A stretch of 27,241 nt of DNA from Clostridiaceae bacterium OM02-2AC (GCA_003481775.1 QULU01000050.1:1-27241), one strand, 5' to 3'; counted from the first letter of the stretch, positions 15,605-22,757 are shown. Program-made: numbers and translations. The notes: a model not told the origin generated them from the letters alone.

Positions 15605-15878
15605 TCGGCAGGAAAAGGAAGAGCGCAAATAGAAATAGGTGAATTAGGCTGCGGGTCTTGTCCACGTCTGGGTTTCTAAGCAGAAGCAGGACGAATGCAT
15701 ATGCAATCTATTTACTTGCCCTTTAACGGCAGTGTTCAAGCTGCTGTTTCTTTTCAACGGTATGTAAACTGCTATATGGATAGTAAAGAGAAGGATGAAA
15801 AGAGATGTGGCGGAATCGGATAAGACGCGATCTCTTTTACGGGTTTAAATCGCGCAAGGCGAAGGAATGGAGGCAATC
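15605..15878 (+). other. Leader/intergenic region before gatCAB with two overlapping inverted repeats
   Basis: There is no gene here. AAAAGAGAT (15798-15806) pairs perfectly with ATCTCTTTT (15830-15838). CGCGAT (15826-15831) pairs with ATCGCG (15849-15854). The two stems share bases 15830-15831 and the loop of one contains an arm of the other, so they compete. No T-box sequence (AGGGTGGNACCGCG) or known riboswitch core is visible. I see no clear promoter for gatC. Confidence 0.5.
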
Positions 15879-16172
15879 ATGGAAGAATTTAGTGCGGAAT
15901 ATTTCAAGAAGCTGGCACATGACATCATGTTTGATCTAAATGATGAAGAGGTCAGCGAGCTGCAGGAGGAATTTAAGGTTTTGTTGCAGCAAATCGAGCT
16001 GCTGAACGGCATCGATACAGAGGGTGTTGAAGAAATGATCTATCCGTTTGAAGCAGAAACAACATTTCTGCGTGAGGACAGTGTGGATAACGTAATACCT
16101 CAGGAAGCAGCGCTTCTGAATGTGAAAAGCGCAAAAGCAGGGCATGTACATGTGCCAAAGGTGGTGAAATAA
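15879..16172 (+). CDS. gatC: Aspartyl/glutamyl-tRNA amidotransferase subunit C
   Basis: The 97-residue GatC subunit stabilises GatA and GatB in the complex that converts Glu-tRNA(Gln) and, in many bacteria, Asp-tRNA(Asn) to the amidated forms. The pattern is FKKLAHDIMFDLNDEEVSEL at the N-terminus and a negatively charged middle with the late tail LREDSVDNVIPQEAALLNVK, which wraps between GatA and GatB. The ATG at 15879 is chosen because GGAGG lies seven bases upstream; the ATG four codons earlier overlaps that site. gatA starts one base after the stop. Presence of gatCAB suggests the organism makes Gln-tRNA by the indirect route. Confidence 0.93.
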   Translation: MEEFSAEYFKKLAHDIMFDLNDEEVSELQEEFKVLLQQIELLNGIDTEGVEEMIYPFEAETTFLREDSVDNVIPQEAALLNVKSAKAGHVHVPKVVK

Positions 16173-16173
16173 G

Positions 16174-17595
16174 ATGGATTTTGAAAGAGCGAGAAAACAG
16201 GACGTGGAGGGCCGCGTTAACGAGGCTTTGGAAAAAGCAAAGGAAGCACAGGATCGTCTGAATGCTGTTGTTACCTTCGTTGATCCGACAGAGCAGCTGA
16301 AAGAGCTGGAAGCAATCGGAGTAGATGCAGCGATGTATGGTATGCCAATCGTTTTAAAGGATAATGTGAACACGAAGGGAATCCGTACTACGGCATCCTC
16401 CCGCATTCTGGATAATTATGTCCCGGTATACAATGCGCATATCGTTGATAAGCTGCATAAAGCTGGAGCAGTTGTAATAGCAAAGGCCAGTATGGATGAG
16501 CTGGGCATGGGCGGTACCAACCGGAATGCGTATACAGGACCTGTCAACAATGCCTGGGATGAAAGCAGAATTTCCGGAGGAAGCAGTGGTGGAAGCGCAG
16601 CCCTTGTAGCGGCTGGAGTCGTTCCATTCGCCATTGGTACGGATACCGGTGACAGTGTGCGCAAGCCAGCCGCATACCAGGGGATTATCGGCATGAAGCC
16701 AACCTATGGAAGAATTTCCCGTTATGGTATCATTCCGTATGCATCCAGTCTGGACCATGTGGGCTATTTTACCACATCCGTACAGGATACAGCGGTTGCA
16801 CTCGAGGTGCTGGCAGGTCGTGATGACCGCGATATGACATCATCCAGTCGTGCAGTGGAGAACTATGCTGCCAATCTGAATCATGACCTTCGCGGAAAGC
16901 GCATTGCTGTTTTGGATAATGTACAGGAGGCTGTTGCGGATCCTGCAATCCGTGAGAATTTTGACGCATTGATGAAGAAGCTGGAGGCACGTGGTGCTAC
17001 TGTTACGCATGTGCGAATGGATGATAAGCTGATGAAGGCACTGATGCCTACCTACTATATTATTGCGAATGCCGAGGCTACAGCCAACCATTCCAATCTG
17101 GATGGTATCCGTTTTGGTATGCGTGAGGCTGGAGAAAACGTGGAGGATGTCATGATCAACACCCGTACAAAGGGGTTCTGTTCCTATGTACGCAAGCGTT
17201 TTGTCATCGGAAGCTATTCTCTGTTTGTGGAAAATCAGGATAAGATCTTCCGCAAGGCACAGAAGGTTCGCCGTTTGATTGTGGAGGAGCTGAACCGTGT
17301 TCTTGCCAACAGCGATGTTGTCATTGCCTCTGCTGCTGGAACGATCGCGCCACTGGCAGAAGAATCCAAGGATTCTCATCTGGGGGCAGATAACAATGTG
17401 GCTGAAAATCATATGGTGCTGGGCAACTTCTCCGGATATCCGAGCATGACTATGCCGACCGGCTTTGCGGAAGGTATGCCGATTGGTATCAATATGACGG
17501 CGAAGGCGTTTGATGAGCAGACATTGTTTAATATCGGATTGGCGATTGAAGAGGAAACAGGATTAAAAGGTAACGATGTGGAGGTAGACGCATGA
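16174..17595 (+). CDS. gatA: Aspartyl/glutamyl-tRNA amidotransferase subunit A (amidase)
   Basis: GatA releases ammonia from glutamine for transfer by GatB. The 473-residue protein has the amidase-signature triad: Lys62 in VLKDN, cis-Ser137 in GGSSGGSAA, and the nucleophile Ser161 in DTGDSVRKPAA. The last motif is usually DTGGSIRQPA, so a Gly next to the nucleophile is Asp here. Start at ATG 16174 has AAAGGTGGTGA before it, made from the end of gatC. The stop overlaps the gatB start (ATGA at 17592-17595), so the three subunits are made in a coupled way. The N-terminus is slightly short compared with the Bacillus protein but no motif is missing. Confidence 0.95.
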   Translation: MDFERARKQDVEGRVNEALEKAKEAQDRLNAVVTFVDPTEQLKELEAIGVDAAMYGMPIVLKDNVNTKGIRTTASSRILDNYVPVYNAHIVDKLHKAGAVVIAKASMDELGMGGTNRNAYTGPVNNAWDESRISGGSSGGSAALVAAGVVPFAIGTDTGDSVRKPAAYQGIIGMKPTYGRISRYGIIPYASSLDHVGYFTTSVQDTAVALEVLAGRDDRDMTSSSRAVENYAANLNHDLRGKRIAVLDNVQEAVADPAIRENFDALMKKLEARGATVTHVRMDDKLMKALMPTYYIIANAEATANHSNLDGIRFGMREAGENVEDVMINTRTKGFCSYVRKRFVIGSYSLFVENQDKIFRKAQKVRRLIVEELNRVLANSDVVIASAAGTIAPLAEESKDSHLGADNNVAENHMVLGNFSGYPSMTMPTGFAEGMPIGINMTAKAFDEQTLFNIGLAIEEETGLKGNDVEVDA

Positions 17596-19016
17596 AATAC
17601 GAAACAGTCATAGGGATTGAAATCCACTGCGAGCTGAAAACCAAAACAAAAATGTTCTCAGGGGCACCTACATCCTTTGGAGAGGTTGCGAACACCTGTG
17701 TAAATGAAGTGGATCTGGGACATCCCGGAACACTCCCCTGTGTAAATAAGGATGCTGTGCGTCTTGCCATTCTGGCCGCAACGGCATTAAAGTGTGAAAT
17801 CGATCCGCTGGTGAAGTTTGATCGCAAGAACTATTATTATTCCGATCTTCCAAAGGGCTTCCAGATTACCCAGCAGTTTCACCCGATTGGCTCCAACGGT
17901 GTAATAACCATTAAAACGGATGACGGGGAAAAGGATATCCGCATCAACCGCATTCATATGGAAGAGGATACCGCAAAGCAGTTTCACAGCGATGCAGGGA
18001 CTCTGGTAGACTATAACCGTGCAGGAACACCGCTGGTGGAAATCGTCAGTGAACCGGATATCCGAAACGGGGCGGAAGCAGCTGCCTATGTGGAAAAGCT
18101 GAGAAGTATGCTGTATTACCTTGGCGTCAGTGATGTTAAAATGGAAGAGGGAAGCATGCGCTGCGATGTCAATGTTTCCATTCGTCCGCAGGGCAGTGAA
18201 GCTCTGGGAACAAAAACAGAGGTCAAGAACCTGAATTCCATTTCCAATGTACAAAAGGCGATTGATGCAGAGGTAGCACGACAAAAAGAGCTCCTGGAAA
18301 ACGGAGAGGAAGTCGTACAGGCAACCCGTCGTTATGATGAAACGCAGAAAACAACAATTCTGATGCGGAAAAAGGAAGGAAACGTGGACTACAAGTTCTT
18401 CCCGGAGCCGAATATTCCACCGATTCGTCTGGATGCGGCATGGATCAAAGACATTCAGGATAATATGGAGGAGCTTCCGGATGAGCGTAAGGCCCGCTAT
18501 ATGCGCGATTATGCACTGAAGGAATACGATGCAGATGTTCTGGTTGCCAATCGTGAGCTGAGCAATTTTTTCGATGAGGTATGTCAGTATACAAAAAACT
18601 ATAAGAAAGCAGCGAACTGGGTAATCGTAGAGGTTACAGCTGCATTGAATAAGGCAAATATCAAGCTGGTGGATAATCCATGTAATCCAAAGCATCTTGC
18701 GGATATGGTAAATATGGTGGATGCCGGAGAAATCAGCGGCAAGCAGGCAAAAATCGTGTTTGAGGAAATTATGCAGGGCAAGGATCCGAAGAAGGTCGTG
18801 GAAGAAAAGGGCATGAAGCAGATGAGTGACAGCAGTGAGCTGCTTGCCATGGTAACCGCAGTTCTGGATAACAACCCACAATCCATTGAAGACTTCAAAA
18901 ACGGTAAGGACCGTGCTGTCGGCTTCCTGGTAGGACAGGTGATGAAGGCCAGCAAGGGACAGGCCAATCCGGCGATGACGAATAAGCTGATTCAGGAGGA
19001 ATTGAAAAAGCGTTAA
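17592..19016 (+). CDS. gatB: Aspartyl/glutamyl-tRNA amidotransferase subunit B
   Basis: GatB phosphorylates the tRNA-bound Glu or Asp with ATP and then amidates it. The 474-residue protein has the N-terminal signature VIGIEIHCELKTKTKMFSGA, the cofactor-lined cradle segment FDRKNYYYSDLPKGFQITQQ, EDTAKQFH, DYNRAGTPLVEIVSEPDI and MRCDVNVSIRP. The C-terminal tail (about 330-474) is the helical plus YqeY-like domain that contacts tRNA. It overlaps gatA by four bases. No strong terminator follows; about 270 bases separate it from the next gene, which has its own promoter. Confidence 0.96.
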   Translation: MKYETVIGIEIHCELKTKTKMFSGAPTSFGEVANTCVNEVDLGHPGTLPCVNKDAVRLAILAATALKCEIDPLVKFDRKNYYYSDLPKGFQITQQFHPIGSNGVITIKTDDGEKDIRINRIHMEEDTAKQFHSDAGTLVDYNRAGTPLVEIVSEPDIRNGAEAAAYVEKLRSMLYYLGVSDVKMEEGSMRCDVNVSIRPQGSEALGTKTEVKNLNSISNVQKAIDAEVARQKELLENGEEVVQATRRYDETQKTTILMRKKEGNVDYKFFPEPNIPPIRLDAAWIKDIQDNMEELPDERKARYMRDYALKEYDADVLVANRELSNFFDEVCQYTKNYKKAANWVIVEVTAALNKANIKLVDNPCNPKHLADMVNMVDAGEISGKQAKIVFEEIMQGKDPKKVVEEKGMKQMSDSSELLAMVTAVLDNNPQSIEDFKNGKDRAVGFLVGQVMKASKGQANPAMTNKLIQEELKKR

Positions 19017-19188
19017 AATGCAGGCTGGTGCTTGTTAAAGCGGCATTGTACAGCTCTTATGTATAAACTGCTGTCTGAATGTGGATGACAAGGCTTTTAA
19101 GCATACAGGATTCGATGAAGCGGACTATCGATGCTGCCCTTCAATTTTAGGAAATCGTAAGAAGATTCCCGCTGTAATTCTCACGGTT

Positions 19189-19217
19189 TTGTGTTATACT
19201 GGTAAATGTGCTATACT
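19189..19217 (+). promoter_or_regulatory. Promoter for the small membrane-anchored protein gene
   Basis: TTGTGT (19189-19194) and TATACT (19212-19217) are separated by 17 bases, a good vegetative sigma factor match. The rest of 19017-19188 contains no gene and no clear terminator for gatB. Confidence 0.65.
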
Positions 19218-19239
19218 AGAAACACAATCGTGTAATCAG

Positions 19240-19284
19240 GCATGACTCCTAAGGAGTATGCTCATTGTCTATATAGTCAGGAGT
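19240..19284 (+). promoter_or_regulatory. Leader hairpin that may compete with the ribosome binding site
   Basis: GCAT and ACTCC (19240-19249) pair with GGAGT and ATGC (19253-19261) to form a tight hairpin with a 3-base loop. The same ACTCCT (19245-19250) is also complementary to the ribosome binding site AGGAGT at 19279-19284. The leader can therefore form two exclusive pairings, one hiding the ribosome binding site. No known riboswitch core is recognised. Confidence 0.45.
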
Positions 19285-19291
19285 GAACCCC

Positions 19292-19888
19292 ATGAGTAAA
19301 AAGAAGAAAAAAACAAAAGCAGGCGGCGGAAAGAGCAAGATACTATACTGGATTGCCGGTATCGTTATTCTGATTCCTGTACTGCTGCTTGGATGGATTT
19401 ATCTGAGTGCCAAGGAAAGCAGCGGAAGTCCTACGGTAGGCAGCCGTTTTGACAATTCACTGAATCCGGCCATAACAGAAGAACAGCTGGACAAGGTGAA
19501 GTCCGCAATGAAGCTGGATGGTGTTGAAAGCGTTGAGGTCAATTTGATCAGTGCTACCTTGCGTATCAATATTGATACAAAGGATGATGCCAGCAGTGCC
19601 AAGGTGAAGAGTATTATGAATGAAGCCTATGATAAGGTGAATGATATTCTTCCTATCAAGAAGTATTTTACAAATAACGATTCCGATAAGATGTATGATC
19701 TGGAAGTGCATGTATATAATTTCATTCCGGATGACAAGCATTCTGCGGATGATCAGATTTATAAGATCAAGACGAAGACAGCGGCAGCAAAGAAGCCGAA
19801 TGTTTCTACACCTTCATCTCCGAAAAATAAATCCGTCGCAGAAAAGCTGTTAAAGCAGCAGGAAGAAGCAGCTAAGAAAAACAAGTAA
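19292..19888 (+). CDS. Small membrane-anchored protein of unknown function
   Basis: I do not recognise the family. The 198-residue protein starts with a Lys-rich stretch (SKKKKKTKAGGGKSK), then one membrane helix (about 18-40, WIAGIVILIPVLLLGWIYL), then an outside alpha/beta domain (about 60-155) and a Lys/Ala-rich helical tail. The topology is N-in, C-out. The ATG at 19292 follows CAGGAGTG; an earlier in-frame GTG overlaps this site. It lies between gatB and rlmD, the place held by the diacylglycerol kinase gene (dgkB) in Bacillus and Staphylococcus, but has no similarity to a kinase. It has its own promoter and terminator. The pattern VESVEVNLISATLRINIDT resembles small beta-alpha-beta extracytoplasmic domains but nothing more can be said. 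Confidence 0.75.
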   Translation: MSKKKKKTKAGGGKSKILYWIAGIVILIPVLLLGWIYLSAKESSGSPTVGSRFDNSLNPAITEEQLDKVKSAMKLDGVESVEVNLISATLRINIDTKDDASSAKVKSIMNEAYDKVNDILPIKKYFTNNDSDKMYDLEVHVYNFIPDDKHSADDQIYKIKTKTAAAKKPNVSTPSSPKNKSVAEKLLKQQEEAAKKNK

Positions 19889-19909
19889 AAGGGCGGCCTG
19901 CCCTTTTTT
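19887..19909 (+). terminator. Terminator after the small membrane protein gene
   Basis: AAAAGGGC (19887-19894) and GCCCTTTT (19900-19907) form a perfect 8-base stem with a short loop and six T. rlmD starts 16 bases later, so it depends on read-through or a promoter I did not find. Confidence 0.8.
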
Positions 19910-19924
19910 CAATGAGGTGAGAAG

Positions 19925-21253
19925 ATGAAGAAAAATGATCAGGTATATGGTGTCTGCAGCGGATATACGCATGACGGGCATGGGGTTGTAAAGATAGATG
20001 GCTTTCCGCTGTTTGTGAAGGGCATGCTGGAAGGGGAAGCAGGAGAGCTAGTTGTCACGATGGCAAAAAAGAAATTTGGCTATGGCAGGCTGATGAAAAG
20101 AAGTAAAACATCCTCACAGCGTGTTGCTCCACCCTGCCCGATTGCAAAGCAGTGCGGAGGCTGTCAGCTTCAGCATATGTCCTATGCGGAGCAGCTGCGG
20201 TTTAAGAAGCAGAAGGTGCAGGATGTGATGCAGCGGATTGCACACCTTGATATTGAGGTGCAGGATGTGCTGGGGATGCAGGATGGCTATACAAAGTATC
20301 GCAACAAAGGGCAGATACCGGTTGGTGTTGATAAAGGTAGGACGGTTACCGGCTTTTATCGTATCAATTCCAATGCCATCATTGATACGGATACCTGTCT
20401 GATTCAGAGTGAGCGGATCAATGCGGTATTACAGAAAATGCGTAAATTATTTGAGAAATATCAGAATGCGAAGCTGTTTCGTCATCTGTTGATCAAGCAT
20501 GCATTTTCCCGTGATGAGGTAATGGTTGTCTGGATTGTGCGATCCTTTCAGATTCCACATGGGAAGGAGATGGTGCAGGAGCTGACAGCGGCATTGCCGT
20601 TTGTGAAGAGTGTCATATTAAATCTGAATGTGCGGGATGATAATGTCATTTTGGGGGATAAGGAACAGCTGCTGTTTGGGGAGCGTGCTATCACGGACAG
20701 TATTCATGATTTGAAATTTTCCATATCCTCAAAGTCCTTTTATCAGGTGAATCCAAGACAGACAGAGATATTATATGGAAAGGCTCTGGAGTTTGCACAG
20801 CTTACGGGAAAGGAAACGGTGCTGGATCTGTATTGTGGAGTCGGGACAATTTCCATGTTTTTAGCACAGCGGGCAAAGCATGTGTCGGGAATTGAAATCG
20901 TATCGCAGGCGATTCGTGATGCGAGAAAGAATGCGGCATTGAATGGTATTGCGAATATTGATTTTGTATGCAGTGATGCGGCTGCCTATGCGAAAAAGCT
21001 GTGTGAGCAGGGGGCACATCCGGATGTGATTGTGGTAGATCCGCCGCGCAAGGGGTGTGATGTGCAGACGATTGACAGTATGGTGATGATGCAGCCAGAG
21101 CGGATTGTTTATGTGTCGTGTGATCCCGGGACGCTGGCAAGGGATTTAAAGCTGCTGGAGGAGAAGGGATATCGTACAGAAATTGTGCAGCCTGTGGATA
21201 TGTTTCCGTTCACGCATCATGTGGAATCAATCGCATTGCTATGTAGAAAATAA
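19925..21253 (+). CDS. rlmD: 23S rRNA (uracil-5-)-methyltransferase, RlmD/RlmCD type
   Basis: This SAM-dependent enzyme makes m5U in 23S rRNA; a single Bacillus-type enzyme (RlmCD) modifies both U747 and U1939, so the exact site set is not known here. The 442 residues hold an N-terminal TRAM domain (about 1-58), an iron-sulfur cluster site (Cys71, Cys77, Cys80 in PCPIAKQCGGCQLQH, plus Cys158), the SAM motif LDLYCGVGTISMFLA at 300-314, VVDPPRKGC at 370-378 and the catalytic Cys399 in YVSCDPGTLARDL. The ATG at 19925 has GAGGTGAG before it. The gene closes the conserved housekeeping cluster; DNA beyond its terminator is accessory. In streptococci the matching gene (rum) is an insertion site for integrative elements with large serine recombinases. 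Confidence 0.94.
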   Translation: MKKNDQVYGVCSGYTHDGHGVVKIDGFPLFVKGMLEGEAGELVVTMAKKKFGYGRLMKRSKTSSQRVAPPCPIAKQCGGCQLQHMSYAEQLRFKKQKVQDVMQRIAHLDIEVQDVLGMQDGYTKYRNKGQIPVGVDKGRTVTGFYRINSNAIIDTDTCLIQSERINAVLQKMRKLFEKYQNAKLFRHLLIKHAFSRDEVMVVWIVRSFQIPHGKEMVQELTAALPFVKSVILNLNVRDDNVILGDKEQLLFGERAITDSIHDLKFSISSKSFYQVNPRQTEILYGKALEFAQLTGKETVLDLYCGVGTISMFLAQRAKHVSGIEIVSQAIRDARKNAALNGIANIDFVCSDAAAYAKKLCEQGAHPDVIVVDPPRKGCDVQTIDSMVMMQPERIVYVSCDPGTLARDLKLLEEKGYRTEIVQPVDMFPFTHHVESIALLCRK

Positions 21254-21257
21254 TTTG

Positions 21258-21287
21258 AAAAAGCCTTATAAACAAAGGCTTTTTTTG
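21258..21287 (+). terminator. Rho-independent terminator of rlmD
   Basis: AAGCCTT (21261-21267) and AAGGCTT (21275-21281) form the stem, extended by A-T pairs, with a T-run to 21286. The group II intron begins three bases beyond the T-run. Confidence 0.85.
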
Positions 21288-21290
21288 TTG

Positions 21291-21620
21291 GTGTGCCAGG
21301 CATGGCATGAATTCAGTTGGAGACAAACCAATCACAGGTAGTTACCGCCAAGTATAGTGAACCACAAGCCGTTGATAGTGATGTCATGGGTGAAGGAAGT
21401 GGTGTAACGATTCTTTTGAGCGTACGAACAGAAACTTGATGAGGCTAAATGGTGGATAAGGTTGCCAAACAAACCGAAGTCCGAAAGGTAAACGTAAAAC
21501 CAAGACTGTAAATCACGACGTTGTGAAAGAAATAGGGTTTGTGTCTTACCCCAGAAGGTCTTGTGGACAAGGAATTCTAGTAAACTTTAAAATCAGTGAT
21601 AGTACCCTCGGTCGAAAAAG
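21291..21620 (+). mobile_element. 5' portion of a group IIC intron (domains I to III), 3' part not found
   Basis: The 5' end is GTGTGCCAGGCATGGC, a GUGYG-type intron start. From memory it follows the Oceanobacillus iheyensis group IIC intron block by block: a GTGATGTCATGGGTGAAGG region at 21378-21396, ACTTGATGAGGCTA near 21434-21447, AAGGTTGCCAAACAAACC near 21458, TCTTACCCCAGAAGGTC near 21544 and GATAGTACCCTCGGTCG near 21598. The insertion point is directly behind the rlmD terminator, the target class IIC introns prefer. I found no domain V (the catalytic hairpin with its GTAC-rich stem) and no reverse transcriptase, so splicing and movement are not expected. Bases 21621-21803 are probably further intron or joining DNA but carry no recognisable motif. 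Confidence 0.8.
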
Positions 21621-21803
21621 ATTTACCATAAGAAGTCAGATAAAGTCGTAGTAGGTAGAAATACTGAAGGACTGAAACGTTTATAGAGGCAAATCGCTAT
21701 AAGTATGTTTGGATGGTCCGAAAATGAGGATAGCCTAGAACTATGAAACGTAATCATAGATGGTGAAGGTAATATTGATTGCCATATTATGTGAGGGAAG
21801 AAA

Positions 21804-21964
21804 TCTACGAATTATTTAAGGGAATTCCTCCATAGTTTCAGGGACCTTTTCATTTTATTTAATTACAAAGGCGGCAAAACAATAGTTTTGCTCGCCTAGA
21901 GCAAGCATTATGAAATGAAATAGCCTAAAACCATGGATTTTCTCTCTCTTAAATAATTCTACGA
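21804..21964. repeat. About 160-base imperfect palindrome, MITE-like element or collapsed insertion sequence
   Basis: The outer arms share a 12-base perfect core GAATTATTTAAG (left 21809-21820; right, reversed, 21948-21959) within 14 of 17 matching bases. The match continues inward with one small gap: left TCCATAGTTTCAGG and TTTCATTTTAT, right (reversed) TCCATGGTTTTAGG and TTTCATTTCAT. The centre (21870-21896) is a second hairpin, GGCG with CAAAAC pairing to GTTTTG and CGCC. No transposase is encoded. The whole would form a long hairpin in RNA. It may be a MITE or the two ends of an IS after internal loss. Confidence 0.6.
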
Positions 21965-21991
21965 TGTAAGCGCTCAAGCTCCCTCAAATAG

Positions 21992-22317
21992 CATGCTGAT
22001 CAATACTTATTGATTGCCAGCAGATTGGAGGAGTTGCAAAAGGAACTGCTCAAGGTGGCAAATTCCAAGGGCAATTACGATGCCATCGCAGATGAGATTT
22101 ACCGTCTTCGTGAAGTCAGACAGAATGCCTTAGTAGATAATACCGAACGGGAAGGAATGAAAAAACGCATCAGCGAGATACAGCAGTTCCTTTCAAGACA
22201 GACGCAGAAAGTCACTGGATACGATGAGCAGTTGGTTCGCAGCTGATTGAGAAAATCACGGTCTACGATGAGTGGCTTACAGTCAAATCCGGCACAAGCG
22301 TGAAAGTCAGAAGATAA
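21992..22317 (+). pseudogene. C-terminal remnant of a large serine recombinase (frameshifted)
   Basis: From about 22013 the frame reads SRLEELQKELLKVANSKGNY, then DAIADEIYRLREVRQNAL, and EQLVR, the coiled-coil and late C-terminal part found in clostridial large serine recombinases of the TnpX/TndX type. At about 22240-22244 one base is missing: frame 0 stops at TGA 22244-22246, while the next frame continues QLIEKITVYDEWLTVKSGTS and VKVRR to TAA 22315-22317, the usual end of such proteins. The catalytic resolvase domain and the zinc-ribbon domain are absent upstream, where the palindrome lies. The gene is dead. Its presence shows that an integrative element once ended or rearranged here. A terminator follows. 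Confidence 0.75.
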
Positions 22318-22340
22318 CAGAATATTCCCCACAGTCAGCA

Positions 22341-22364
22341 CCTTGCAGAAATGCAGGGCGTTTT
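22341..22364 (+). terminator. Probable terminator of the recombinase remnant
   Basis: CCTTGCA (22341-22347) and TGCAGGG (22352-22358) pair around a GAAA tetraloop with one G-T pair, followed by CGTTTT. It sits 24 bases after the recombinase stop. Confidence 0.6.
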
Positions 22365-22404
22365 CCGTTACAAAAAGTTCATAGGCACAGTTTATGCGTG
22401 CATA

Positions 22405-22433
22405 TTGTAATTTAGAGAATTATGCGGTATAAT
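22405..22433 (+). promoter_or_regulatory. Promoter of the accessory gene block
   Basis: TTGTAA (22405-22410) and a perfect TATAAT (22428-22433) have a 17-base spacer. This is the clearest promoter in the accessory region and would drive the HTH gene and probably the genes behind it. Confidence 0.75.
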
Positions 22434-22450
22434 AAATCATCTTATTTGTG

Positions 22451-22460
22451 TTAGAACTAA
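22451..22460. promoter_or_regulatory. Candidate operator for the small HTH protein
   Basis: TTAGAACTAA is a short dyad placed just behind the expected transcription start. The sequence AGTTCTAA, the reverse complement of its first eight bases, occurs again at 22702-22709 right after the HTH gene. Small XRE-type regulators often bind paired sites around their own gene. No binding data; pattern only. Confidence 0.3.
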
Positions 22461-22489
22461 TGAGCCTTACGAATAGGAGTGGCAAATGT

Positions 22490-22702
22490 ATGATTAGAAA
22501 CAATATAGAAGTAGATGTGAAAGTAAAGTGCATAGAGAATGAAACTACGCAGGCGCAGCTTGCAGAAACCATCGGAACAACAGGTCAGTATGTAAACCGC
22601 ATCATCAAAAAGAAGGACGGAGTGATAAATAAGACCTTTGTGCAGATGCTTGAGGCTCTTGGGTACGATATTGAATTGACCTATGTAAAACGAGAGGGAT
22701 AA
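22490..22702 (+). CDS. Small helix-turn-helix (XRE/Cro-like) protein
   Basis: This 70-residue protein has an HTH made of TQAQLAETIGTTGQYVNRII, with Gln-x-x-Leu-Ala at the first helix and a Tyr-Val-Asn-Arg recognition helix, then LEALGYDIELTYV, common at the end of single-domain XRE proteins from mobile elements. It should bind DNA as a dimer. The start at ATG 22490 is chosen because TAGGAGTGG is 7-10 bases upstream. Earlier in-frame starts (GTG 22448, ATG 22460) lack a ribosome binding site and one is near the transcription start. An out-of-frame ATG at 22486 gives only three codons. It is the first gene after the promoter at 22405-22433, so it may regulate the block. Confidence 0.8.
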   Translation: MIRNNIEVDVKVKCIENETTQAQLAETIGTTGQYVNRIIKKKDGVINKTFVQMLEALGYDIELTYVKREG

Positions 22703-22720
22703 GTTCTAATTTGCGACAAG

Positions 22721-22740
22721 TGTTGTTATAGAGAACAACA
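22721..22740 (+). promoter_or_regulatory. Hairpin directly in front of a ribosome binding site
   Basis: TGTTGTT (22721-22727) pairs perfectly with AACAACA (22734-22740) around a six-base loop, and GAAAGGAA, the ribosome binding site of the next gene, starts at the very next base. There is no T-run, so a terminator is unlikely; an RNA stability or translation effect, or a dyad operator, is possible. Confidence 0.4.
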
Positions 22741-22757
22741 GAAAGGAACGATCTTTT

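Noticed and set aside
15605..15878. T-box riboswitch before gatCAB
   Set aside because: The required AGGGTGGNACCGCG box is absent, so only a general leader structure is reported.
17787..18881. 364-residue minus-strand open frame opposite gatB
   Set aside because: gatB is unmistakable on the plus strand; the antisense protein is rich in Ile, His, Cys and Leu in no recognisable order, typical of a shadow frame.
21621..21803. Domain V/VI or reverse transcriptase of the group II intron
   Set aside because: No catalytic hairpin with a GTAC-rich stem and no reverse transcriptase motif (such as YxDD) could be found in any frame.
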